The notes beneath the pieces were generated by a model. The model had not been told where the DNA came from. It ran no database searches and saw nothing but the letters and a program-made list of their open reading frames with translations. Shown here in pieces: positions 26,492-34,233 of a stretch of 64,000 bases of DNA. Source of the DNA: Alkalispirochaeta americana (GTDB lineage Bacteria; Spirochaetota; Spirochaetia; DSM-27196; Alkalispirochaetaceae); the NCBI RefSeq assembly GCF_900156105.1, contig NZ_FTMS01000013.1, forward strand, positions 1-64,000, given 5' to 3'. Position 1 is the stretch's first letter, and the number at the start of each line of letters is the position of its first letter. Made by a program: the position numbers and the translations under genes.

Positions 26492-28882
26492 ATGGAAGAT
26501 CTTCTGAAACGCTTTGCTCCCCTGGACTCACGGCTACTCTGCACCACAAACTCTTCGGGGATTATCGTCGAGGCAAATCAGACCTGGCAACGCATCCTGG
26601 GCTATTCCCCTGAGGAGGTGCAGGGCGCACGCTACAGCGACTTCATCTTCTGCGACGATCAGAACCAGGCAGAGCAGACCTTTCAGGCAATGCAGCACCG
26701 CCCCCGGGAAGATCACCAGGAAGACCTCAAGGATGAACCCTTTCGGTGCGTCCTGCGTCTTCGGGCTGCCGACGGCTCCCTGCGGTTCTGCCAGTGGCTT
26801 TCCTTTCGTCAGGAAAAACGCTTTTTCATCTCCTTCGAGGACATCACGGAACGCTACATCGCAGAGAGGCACCTGCGGGAGAGCGAACACCGGTTTCTCT
26901 CTCTGGAGGAAAACATCCCCGGAGTCATCTTTCGAACCCGCATCTCCGGCGCCAGCCCCCTCTCCTTCATCAACGGCAAAGTCCAGGATCTGACGGGCTA
27001 CACTCCCCCGGAATTACTCCTGGCAGCCCCGAAGCAGCTGAACCTGGCACACCCCGAGGACATCCCCCAAATCACCAGCGAACGGCAGCGAGCCCGGGAA
27101 GAGAACCACCATTACGCAACGGAGTACCGGATTCTCCACAAATCAGGAGATATCCGCTGGGTCTACGAGAGCGGCTTTGTCTGGTACAGCCCCCTGGGGA
27201 AGGAGTGGTTTATCGATGGCCTCATGATCGACATTACCGACCGCAAGGACGCCGAAGAGAAGCTTACTCGCTACGTGGAACACACGGAACTGCAAAACCT
27301 GAGCCTGGAGCTGGCCCGGCGCGAGGCCGAGGCAGCCACCAGAGCCAAGAGTGAGTTTATTTCCAACATGAGCCACGAGTTGCGCACTCCCTTGAACGGG
27401 ATCATCGGCTTCGCCGATCTTCTGGCTGATACTCCCCTGGAGGAGGCGCAACGCCAGTACCTGGGCTATCTGCAGAACTCCTCCCAATCCTTGCTGAAAA
27501 TCCTCTCGCAGATCCTGGAGTTTGCCCGGCTCGATGGGGCCTTCCAGGAGGAAGAGACCACATCAGGGCTGGAAACGATCGATGTGCTCTCCTTTTTTGA
27601 CTCCGTCACCGATTCGGTACTGCACCCGGCCCAGGAGAAAGGGCTGGAACTGCTTTTGCACATTGCCCCGGAGGTTCCCTCGTCGGTCGTGACCGACGAA
27701 GGAAAGGCGCTGAACATTCTGGTTCATCTCCTGGGAAACGCGATCAAGTTCACCGATCAGGGGGAAATAGGGATCATCGTTGGCTACACTCCCCAGGAAG
27801 ACCCTCAGACGGGGTTCCTCACTATCCGGGTTCGTGACACGGGGGGCGGAATCCCCGAGGAGAAGCGGCGCAACCTCTTCCGCCCCTTCTTCCAGACAGA
27901 CTCTTCCAGCACCAGAAAACACGAAGGCCTCGGGCTGGGCCTGGCGATCGCCGACAGGCTGGCCAGGAAGGTGGGGCCGGGACTTTCCGTGGAGAGCCGC
28001 GAGGGCTGGGGCAGCGAGTTTTCCTTCTCCCTGCGTTGCGAAGCGGCGATACCCCTTCCTGCTCCACCGACACCATTGCACCTGCATAAGGTCTACCTGG
28101 CTGATTCCAGCCGCCCAGCCCTGACCATTCTCGAGGATTATCTGGCAAGATCGGGAATCACCGCAGAGATCGAAACCGATCCCGCCGAGGCCCTGGAATA
28201 CTGGATATCTCCCGAAAGGTCCCGCACCGGAGAGGCGGATCTCATCTTCCTTCCTCCATCCACAGCCGGGAAACTCCTGGATAAACCCGGTTTCGCCTCA
28301 CGCTTCAGTGAGCGCCTTGTCGTCCTCCCCTCGGCCCTGGACGCAACTCGAACAACCCGCCTGGCCGAGGACCATCACCTGGGCGGCGTTCTCCCCAAAC
28401 CAGTACGCCTCCGGGTGCTGACAGAGCTTCTGGAAAAACTCGACACGCCCCGGAAGGATCTTCGGGAGCGGCTTGTTTCACCAGAACCAGGCCGGAAAAA
28501 ACCACTGGTCATGGTTGTGGAAAACGACGAAACCAATCTCCTGCTGCTGCAAGCCCAGCTGGGCAAGATTGTCCCCGAGGCCGAGGTGCTCGCCTGCCGC
28601 ACAGGAGCCGAGGCGGTCCATGCGGTCCGCTTTGTTCAGCCCGCGATCATCTTTATGGATATCCAGATGCCCGAGATGGACGGCCTTGAGGCGAGCAGGA
28701 AGATCCGCAAACACCAGCGAGGAGAGTCGACACCGATCATCGCGATAACCGCAGGAGTCCTGCCGAACCAGCAGAAACGGTGCGACGAAGCAGGAATGAA
28801 CGATGTGCTGCCAAAGCCGGTAACCGAAGCCCGCCTTCAAGCCTGCCTGGCCCGGTGGATTCCCCCGGATATTGTAGCCTGA
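26492..28882 (+). CDS. Hybrid sensor histidine kinase (PAS-PAS-HisKA-HATPase-pseudoREC-REC)
   Basis: Two PAS domains (about 15-125 and 135-260, the second ending LMIDITDRKDAEE) precede a HisKA box with phospho-His at 295 (SNMSHELRTPLNG) and an HATPase domain with LLGNAIKFTDQGE and DTGGGI/GLGLGLAI. A first receiver-like region (about 530-640, HKVYLADSSRPALTI) has IFLPPS where the phospho-Asp should be, so it is probably inactive. The last receiver (about 670-790) is normal, with Asp in IIFMDIQMPEMDG. The gene starts six bases after the previous kinase stop, so the two are co-transcribed and could phosphorylate shared partners. Confidence 0.92.
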   Translation: MEDLLKRFAPLDSRLLCTTNSSGIIVEANQTWQRILGYSPEEVQGARYSDFIFCDDQNQAEQTFQAMQHRPREDHQEDLKDEPFRCVLRLRAADGSLRFCQWLSFRQEKRFFISFEDITERYIAERHLRESEHRFLSLEENIPGVIFRTRISGASPLSFINGKVQDLTGYTPPELLLAAPKQLNLAHPEDIPQITSERQRAREENHHYATEYRILHKSGDIRWVYESGFVWYSPLGKEWFIDGLMIDITDRKDAEEKLTRYVEHTELQNLSLELARREAEAATRAKSEFISNMSHELRTPLNGIIGFADLLADTPLEEAQRQYLGYLQNSSQSLLKILSQILEFARLDGAFQEEETTSGLETIDVLSFFDSVTDSVLHPAQEKGLELLLHIAPEVPSSVVTDEGKALNILVHLLGNAIKFTDQGEIGIIVGYTPQEDPQTGFLTIRVRDTGGGIPEEKRRNLFRPFFQTDSSSTRKHEGLGLGLAIADRLARKVGPGLSVESREGWGSEFSFSLRCEAAIPLPAPPTPLHLHKVYLADSSRPALTILEDYLARSGITAEIETDPAEALEYWISPERSRTGEADLIFLPPSTAGKLLDKPGFASRFSERLVVLPSALDATRTTRLAEDHHLGGVLPKPVRLRVLTELLEKLDTPRKDLRERLVSPEPGRKKPLVMVVENDETNLLLLQAQLGKIVPEAEVLACRTGAEAVHAVRFVQPAIIFMDIQMPEMDGLEASRKIRKHQRGESTPIIAITAGVLPNQQKRCDEAGMNDVLPKPVTEARLQACLARWIPPDIVA

Positions 28883-28918
28883 GGAATAATACCAGAACCC
28901 AGGCAGGTCGCAGGTGGA

Positions 28919-29785
28919 TCAGGCTTTGATCGTATCAAACCCCTGACCATAGACGCCCGAGACGGTCCCCATGGTAATAAACGCTTCAGGATCAATCTCC
29001 TTGATCAGGCGCAACACCACCTGGCTCTCGCTCTTGCGGGCGATCACCATGAGCACCTTCACCTCCTGGCCGGAGTAGCCCCCTACCCCGGGAAGAATCG
29101 TCAGCCCCCGCCGCGCCACGTGGATAATGTGGTGTTGCAGCTCCCGGTGGCGCCGGGAAAAGATAAAGAACTGCACTGTCTCGTTGGTACCATTGATGAT
29201 CAGATCAACCGTGTAGGTAAGAATCGCCATGCAGACAAAACCGTAGATCATCGTTTCCAGCGAGCGAAAAAGGAAAAAGGAGCTGCTGATAATAAGCGTA
29301 TCGATACACAGAAGGAGCCGACCCAGGGAGATATTCCGGTACTTGTTGATCACCATGGCGATGATATCAGAACCACCGGTGCTCCCACCGTTGAGGAAGA
29401 CGATTCCGCTGCCCACCCCCGCCAGAATGCTTCCCGTGACCATGGCCATCATCGGCTCTGCCAGAATCGGCCCGGTGACCTGACGGCTCACCAGAGAAAG
29501 AAGAAGCGAAAACACCGTGATCGCATAGATCGTTTTGATCCCGAAAGAGGCTCCGATAATTCTCATGGACAGGGCAATCAGAAAGAGATTGATTGCCAGC
29601 GCTGCCGCACCGATATCAAGGCCGGTGAGAAAATGGATAACCGTGGCGATTCCTGTGGCTCCCCCGCCGATGATCCCGGCAGGGATGATAAACCCTGCCC
29701 AGCCCAGAGCGCCCAGGGTAAGCCCCCCGGTGAGAAAGAGGTAGGATCTGAGAGTTTTGGCTACCCGGGTTACCAAGGTCGACAT
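28919..29785 (-). CDS. YitT family membrane protein (DUF161/DUF2179)
   Basis: From the preferred ATG the product has 288 residues: five or so membrane segments (LTLGALGWAGFIIPAGIIGGG at the start of the first pair; INLFLIALSMRIIG; SILAGVGSGIVFLNGGSTGGSD) followed by a cytoplasmic DUF2179 domain (about residues 210-285, VLMVIARKSESQVVLRLIKEIDPEAF). YitT proteins are conserved inner-membrane proteins of unknown transport function. It is convergent with the kinases and divergent from the next signalling operon, so it is probably not part of the phosphorelay. Confidence 0.88.
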   Translation of the reverse strand: MSTLVTRVAKTLRSYLFLTGGLTLGALGWAGFIIPAGIIGGGATGIATVIHFLTGLDIGAAALAINLFLIALSMRIIGASFGIKTIYAITVFSLLLSLVSRQVTGPILAEPMMAMVTGSILAGVGSGIVFLNGGSTGGSDIIAMVINKYRNISLGRLLLCIDTLIISSSFFLFRSLETMIYGFVCMAILTYTVDLIINGTNETVQFFIFSRRHRELQHHIIHVARRGLTILPGVGGYSGQEVKVLMVIARKSESQVVLRLIKEIDPEAFITMGTVSGVYGQGFDTIKA

Positions 29786-29829
29786 AGCAGCACACGCTCC
29801 GTATATTATGGTGTCTTGTTTCCAGTGAA

Positions 29830-29859
29830 TTGATCCTGTTGCAATACGGGGCCTATAGT
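29830..29859 (+). promoter_or_regulatory. Promoter of the CheY/STAS/CheA operon
   Basis: TTGATC (29830-29835) and TATAGT (29854-29859) are 18 bases apart, about 177 bases upstream of the first gene (30036). No better match is seen in this divergent region. Confidence 0.5.
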
Positions 29860-29870
29860 GATCGGTTCCC

Positions 29871-29901
29871 GGGTCTTTGTGCAACCGTTACTGAAAGACC
29901 C
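29871..29901 (+). promoter_or_regulatory. Stem-loop in the leader of the signalling operon
   Basis: GGGTCTTT (29871-29878) pairs perfectly with AAAGACCC (29894-29901) around a 15-base loop, a few bases after the predicted transcription start. No T-run follows, so it is not an intrinsic terminator; it may stabilise the mRNA or bind a regulator. No known riboswitch consensus was recognised. Confidence 0.45.
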
Positions 29902-30035
29902 GTTGAAAACCGAAGAAACTCTGGTGCAGATGGTTTGCATCCTCCATCAGGAGCTTCTAAAATGGGTATGGTGATTGCATACCGGCCTCACCGAAAGAGG
30001 CCCCGAAAACAAACCGCCGGGAGCGAAGACAAACC

Positions 30036-31292
30036 ATGAGCAGAATACTCGTCGTAGACGACGACAGAGCGAGCCTCCTTCTGATCGAGAAGGTCCTGAA
30101 ACACGCCGGTTACGAGGCGAGCTGTCACCTCTCCCCCTCGTCGGCCCTGGAGGCCTTCTGTCTGGATACTTTTGATCTGATCCTTTCTGATTACTACATG
30201 CCCCAAATGAACGGAGACCAGTTCCTGGCCGAGGTTCGGTCCCGAAACCAGGAGATTCCCTTTATCTTTCTGACGGGAAACACCGACATCCAGCTGGCCG
30301 TGGCTCTGGTAAAACAGGGCGCCGACGACCACATTACAAAACCCCCAATCCCCGAAAACCTTCTTTTCCGGGTGCAGAAAAATCTGAAAGAGAGGGAGCA
30401 GCAGCGCCTGATCCGCCAGGTGGAAGAAGAGCGAAAGTTGATGGAGCTGGAGAACAAGCAACTCGCCAACTGGCGCCAGCTCTATGCGGCCAAGGACATC
30501 ACCCAGACAGAGCAAATGGTGGGGCTCCTCTCGCGAACGGTCAACCAGGCCGGGGGGTTCATGTGGCTTGATCTCCTGGAAAGCGTTGTAACCCCCACCG
30601 ACGATGGCACCGGTGTGGTTCTGGGGTCCGAGCTCTACACCATGATCCTCACGGCAGCCAGGGCACAACGGGATATCTTTCAGTACATCACCTTTATCGG
30701 GGAGCTGGACAAGCTGGAGCTCAATCTGCAGAGGCACCCCACCCAGGCGGTAACGCAAGAACTCTTTGGTTTTTGCAGAGAGCTTTTCCCGCACCTCACG
30801 GCCGATTCCGGGAGATCCCTCATAGAGGTGCCGCCCCGGACCGCTTTGCCCGGCACGGTGACTCTGGACCGGGAAAAAATGAAGGATGTCCTCCAGGAAC
30901 TTTTGATCAATGCCCTGAAATACTCCCCCGAGGGATCCCGGGTCATTCTGGAGATGGGGCTGGCCGTATCACCCGAGACGGGCCAGCAAATTCTCGAGAT
31001 CATCCTGCAAAACGATTCAAAGAAGAGCACCACCAGGGATAAATCGGGGCAACCCATTGTGGGCATTCCCTACGATTACAGCGAACTGGTCTTCGATATT
31101 TTTTATACCATCGAGGCCTTCCCCGTCCGAAGCGACCAGGAGAAATGGGGCGATGGTACCGGGCTATACGTGGCACGAAAGTTGGTGAAGCGCCATGGCG
31201 GATGGATCTCCGCAGGAAACGGAATCGACTACACCGCTGACCCTCCCCGGTCTTTTGTGCGCTTTACCCTCAAGTTACCCCTGAGCGAATGA
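30036..31292 (+). CDS. Response regulator with C-terminal HATPase-like domain
   Basis: The 418-residue protein begins with a complete receiver: acidic pair VVDDDRAS, phospho-Asp in LILSDYYMP (about residue 50), Thr in FLTGNT and Lys in HITKPP. A coiled segment (about 120-160) is followed by a helical part with no recognisable phospho-His box. A Bergerat-type ATPase domain then carries the N-box ELLINALKYSPEG and a G-box GDGTGLYVARKL. A kinase-type ATPase without a DHp histidine suggests either an anti-sigma-like Ser/Thr kinase or a kinase using an unusual phospho-acceptor. With CheY, STAS and CheA genes downstream it may belong to a mixed phosphorelay and partner-switching circuit. Confidence 0.82.
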   Translation: MSRILVVDDDRASLLLIEKVLKHAGYEASCHLSPSSALEAFCLDTFDLILSDYYMPQMNGDQFLAEVRSRNQEIPFIFLTGNTDIQLAVALVKQGADDHITKPPIPENLLFRVQKNLKEREQQRLIRQVEEERKLMELENKQLANWRQLYAAKDITQTEQMVGLLSRTVNQAGGFMWLDLLESVVTPTDDGTGVVLGSELYTMILTAARAQRDIFQYITFIGELDKLELNLQRHPTQAVTQELFGFCRELFPHLTADSGRSLIEVPPRTALPGTVTLDREKMKDVLQELLINALKYSPEGSRVILEMGLAVSPETGQQILEIILQNDSKKSTTRDKSGQPIVGIPYDYSELVFDIFYTIEAFPVRSDQEKWGDGTGLYVARKLVKRHGGWISAGNGIDYTADPPRSFVRFTLKLPLSE

Positions 31293-31310
31293 GCCAGAGA
31301 AAACGTCCGA

Positions 31311-31333
31311 AGGGGCATCGGAATGATGCCCCT
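31311..31333 (+). promoter_or_regulatory. Intergenic hairpin in the signalling operon
   Basis: AGGGGCATC (31311-31319) and GATGCCCCT (31325-31333) form a perfect 9-bp stem with a 5-base loop. No T-run follows, so it is more likely an RNA-stability or partial-termination element than a full terminator. Confidence 0.45.
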
Positions 31334-31365
31334 CAAGAGACCTCTCAATGAGCTCTTGCAACGAA

Positions 31366-31414
31366 GATTTGTACGAGGATTTGTACGAGGATCTGTAGTG
31401 CGGATCTGTAGTGA
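31366..31414. repeat. Degenerate 12-13 bp tandem repeats
   Basis: GATTTGTACGAG occurs twice in tandem (31366-31389), followed by two copies of a GATCTGTAGTG unit (from 31390 and 31403). The array ends next to the ribosome binding site of the cheY gene. All units share the GAT-TGTA-G frame. It may be a slippage-prone spacer. Confidence 0.5.
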
Positions 31415-31431
31415 GGAAAGGAGAACAGACT

Positions 31432-31806
31432 GTGGCAAAAAAAATTCTTGTGGTGGATGACTCGATCTCCATGCGGCAAATTATCTCGATTATCCTCTCC
31501 GAGGCAGGCTACCAGGCCGTCCTGGCAGCCGACGGGGCTGAGGGGCTGGAAAAACTGGACGATCAGATAGAGCTAATTCTCTGCGACTACAATATGCCCA
31601 ATATGAACGGCGTGGAGTTTATCACCCAGGTGCGGCACGGCAAGATCAACCCAGCGGTTCCCATCGTGATGGTTACCACCGAAAGCGAAAATACGCGAAA
31701 GCAGGAGGGCAAGGCCGCCGGGGCCACGGCATGGCTCACCAAACCGGTGGAGAAGGAGTCTCTTCTTCAGGTGGTCTCCAAGATTACCCGAACCCTGGAG
31801 TTCTGA
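31432..31806 (+). CDS. CheY-like single-domain response regulator
   Basis: A 124-residue receiver: VVDDSISMRQI (acidic pair), phospho-Asp in LILCDYNMPNMNG, Thr in MVTTESE, and Lys in WLTKPVEK. The preferred start is GTG with AGGAG eight bases upstream; an earlier GTG at 31411 lies inside the ribosome binding site region. Single-domain receivers of this type take phosphate from CheA and bind a target protein. It precedes the STAS gene by seven bases. Whether the target is the flagellar motor cannot be told: no motor gene is near. Confidence 0.9.
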   Translation: MAKKILVVDDSISMRQIISIILSEAGYQAVLAADGAEGLEKLDDQIELILCDYNMPNMNGVEFITQVRHGKINPAVPIVMVTTESENTRKQEGKAAGATAWLTKPVEKESLLQVVSKITRTLEF

Positions 31807-31813
31807 CAGGATC

Positions 31814-32137
31814 ATGAAGCCTCTTCAAATTCAGCGAGAACCAGACCGAACGGTGATTACCATCAGGGGCAACTTGAACTATGCCGCCGCGCCGGAACTG
31901 CATCAGGCTCTGAAGGAAGCCCTCCCCCTTCAGGGAACAATCCACCTGCGACTAACCGGGACAGATGCCCTGGATCTGGCAGGCGTTCAGGTACTGCTCT
32001 CGCTCAGTCGCACCGCCCGGGAGGCGGGCCAGGCCTGTACCATTGACCCGGGTGAGGCCGCGCCGAGAATAGAGAAGATGCTTCGTTTTGCCGGGCTAAA
32101 ACCCATAGGAACAGCTGACCATGTCGATGCACGCTGA
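31814..32137 (+). CDS. STAS-domain protein
   Basis: The 107-residue protein has the STAS fold of anti-anti-sigma factors (residues 1-100: VITIRGNLNYAAAPELHQAL, then IHLRLTGTDALDLAGVQVLL). In SpoIIAA-type proteins the loop is D-S-x-G with a phosphorylatable Ser; here it reads DLAG, so the Ser is Leu and classical phospho-switching is not possible. STAS proteins without this Ser are known beside CheA/CheY genes. The stop overlaps the cheA start by 17 bases, indicating tight coupling. Confidence 0.85.
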   Translation: MKPLQIQREPDRTVITIRGNLNYAAAPELHQALKEALPLQGTIHLRLTGTDALDLAGVQVLLSLSRTAREAGQACTIDPGEAAPRIEKMLRFAGLKPIGTADHVDAR

Positions 32138-34226
32138 CCCGCTGGAAACCTTCCGTGATGAGGCCCAGGAGCTACTGGCAGCACTGGAGCAGAATCTCCT
32201 TGCCCTGGAAGAGAATCCCTCCGATCACGAGATGATAGGGGCGGCCTTCCGGAATCTTCATACTCTCAAGGGATCTGCCGGGATGTTTGGCATGGATGTT
32301 CTGGTAGCGCTGGCCCACCAGGTGGAATCAGTCTTTGCCCTGGTGCGGGATGGAAAGGAGCAGGCCTCGCAGGGGCTGCTCTCCCTGAGTTTCCAGGCAA
32401 AAGATATCCTGGCAGAGCTCCTGACGACGCACCCTCCGGCGGAGGATATCCGTCAACGGGCAGCAGAACTGCAGGCCGCTTTTGCCGTCTACGACCCTGC
32501 CGGAAAGGGCCCTTCCGGGAAGGCTGGCGCGAACACTGATGAGACGCCCTCCACAGGAAGCACCAGGGAAGCTCGCCCGGAACGAACCTGGCGCATCCAC
32601 ATTGCTCCTCAACCCCGGTTTCTTCGTCACGGGAACAACCCTCTCCTGCTCTTGCAGGAACTGACAGACCTGGGAACATCCCTGGTGATGGGCTTCTCTG
32701 ATCAGGTCCCACCCCTGGAAAAACTGGACCCCCAGGTGTGCTACCTGACCTGGCATGTACTGCTTACCACCACGGCAACGGAACAGGAACTGAAGGATAT
32801 CTTCATTTTCGTGGGCGACGACGCCCTGGTAGAGTTCACCCTGGTGGACGACATGGGCGAAGCAGACATTCCCTACAAGCGCCTGGGAGAGATCCTGCTG
32901 GAACGGGGCGATATCGACACGGCCTCCCTGGAAGCGGCTATCAGCGAGCGAGCTTTCCTGGGAGAGAAACTGGTGGAACAAGGCTTTGTCTCTCCCGAGC
33001 GGGTACAGTCGGCCCTGGAAGAACAGCGCTACGTTCAGAAAAACCGGGAAAGCCGCCGTTCCGCCGAGGCAGGCTCCTCCATCCGGGTAAACACCGATAA
33101 GCTGGGTGCCCTGGTAAACCTGGTGGGAGAGTTCGTGGCGCTCCAGGCGCACCTGGCCCACACGGCCGAGGCCAGCGAGGACGATACCTTCCTCCAGATG
33201 AGCGAACAGATGAACCGCCTGGTGCGGGAACTCAGAACCACGGCGATCGAGATGAGAATGGTTCCCATTCAGCTCCTCTTTAGCGGGTTCCTCCGGCTGG
33301 TGCGGGATCTCTCCCGGGAACTGAAAAAAGAAGTTTCCCTGGTTACCAAGGGGGGCGAGACCGAGCTGGATAAAACGGTTATCGATCTTCTGAAAGATCC
33401 CCTGATGCACATTATCCGTAATAGCCTGGATCACGGCATCGAAACACCGGAAGAGCGGCGATCCCGGGGGAAACCTCCGGGAGGGACGGTAACGCTCAGC
33501 GCCGCCTACGCAGGAGCGCAGGTACTCATCACCATCGCCGACGATGGCGGCGGCATGGACGCCGACCGAATTCGTGCCAAGGCAGAGCAAAAGGGGCTCC
33601 TGGAGCCGGGGCAGGATTACCGCCAGGAGGAGATTCTGCAATGCATCTTTGCTCCCGGCTTTTCCACGGCAGAACAGGCAACAAACGTCTCGGGCCGGGG
33701 CGTCGGGATGGACGTGGTCCAGAAAAACCTGGAACAACTCTCCGGCTCAGTCCGGGTTACTTCGGTTCCCGGCAAAGGGAGCACGATCACCCTGCGGATT
33801 CCCCTCACCCTGGCCATTGTAGAGGGCTTGCTGGCAGGAATCGGAAACAACCTCTACCTCATCAACTTGAGCTATATCGAACGCTGCCTGGATCTGGCGG
33901 AGATCCCCCGGCGCAAGGGGGAGATGTTCTTCGACTACAACGGAGAGATTCTCGCCCTGCTGGATCTGCGGGAGTATTTTCGCCTCACTACAGATCAGCC
34001 GCCACCTCATCGCCACGTAGTGGTGGTTTCTGCAGGGACCCAGCGGATCGGCCTGGTGGTGGACGCTCTCCACGATACCTACCAGTCCGTTATCAAACCT
34101 CTGGGCAGCCTCTATGAAGGGGTTGAGGGTGTGGGGGGAGCGATCATTCTGGGAGACGGCACGCCCGCCCTGGTTCTTGATGTGGATCGCCTGGTCCGGC
34201 TGACCGAGCAGCCCTCTCCAGCCTGA
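32121..34226 (+). CDS. cheA: CheA-type histidine kinase
   Basis: The 701-residue kinase has the P1 Hpt domain with phospho-His at 47 (LHTLKGSAGMFG), a middle region (about 150-310), a P3 dimerisation segment (LGALVNLVGEFVALQAHL), the P4 ATPase with HIIRNSLDHGIE, DDGGGMD and GRGVGMDVVQKNL, and a P5 CheW-like domain at the end (about 560-695). The middle region replaces a usual P2: residues about 250-305 hold two repeats, RLGEILLERGDI and LGEKLVEQGFVSPE, similar to the N-terminal (MshEN-type) repeats of GspE/PilB ATPases. The gene overlaps the STAS gene and closes the operon. No receptor, CheW, CheR or CheB is nearby. Confidence 0.9.
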   Translation: MSMHADPLETFRDEAQELLAALEQNLLALEENPSDHEMIGAAFRNLHTLKGSAGMFGMDVLVALAHQVESVFALVRDGKEQASQGLLSLSFQAKDILAELLTTHPPAEDIRQRAAELQAAFAVYDPAGKGPSGKAGANTDETPSTGSTREARPERTWRIHIAPQPRFLRHGNNPLLLLQELTDLGTSLVMGFSDQVPPLEKLDPQVCYLTWHVLLTTTATEQELKDIFIFVGDDALVEFTLVDDMGEADIPYKRLGEILLERGDIDTASLEAAISERAFLGEKLVEQGFVSPERVQSALEEQRYVQKNRESRRSAEAGSSIRVNTDKLGALVNLVGEFVALQAHLAHTAEASEDDTFLQMSEQMNRLVRELRTTAIEMRMVPIQLLFSGFLRLVRDLSRELKKEVSLVTKGGETELDKTVIDLLKDPLMHIIRNSLDHGIETPEERRSRGKPPGGTVTLSAAYAGAQVLITIADDGGGMDADRIRAKAEQKGLLEPGQDYRQEEILQCIFAPGFSTAEQATNVSGRGVGMDVVQKNLEQLSGSVRVTSVPGKGSTITLRIPLTLAIVEGLLAGIGNNLYLINLSYIERCLDLAEIPRRKGEMFFDYNGEILALLDLREYFRLTTDQPPPHRHVVVVSAGTQRIGLVVDALHDTYQSVIKPLGSLYEGVEGVGGAIILGDGTPALVLDVDRLVRLTEQPSPA

Positions 34227-34233
34227 CCGGGGA

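Noticed and set aside
32328-33737. A 469-codon frame antisense to cheA
   Set aside because: No motifs or start signals; cheA is unambiguous.
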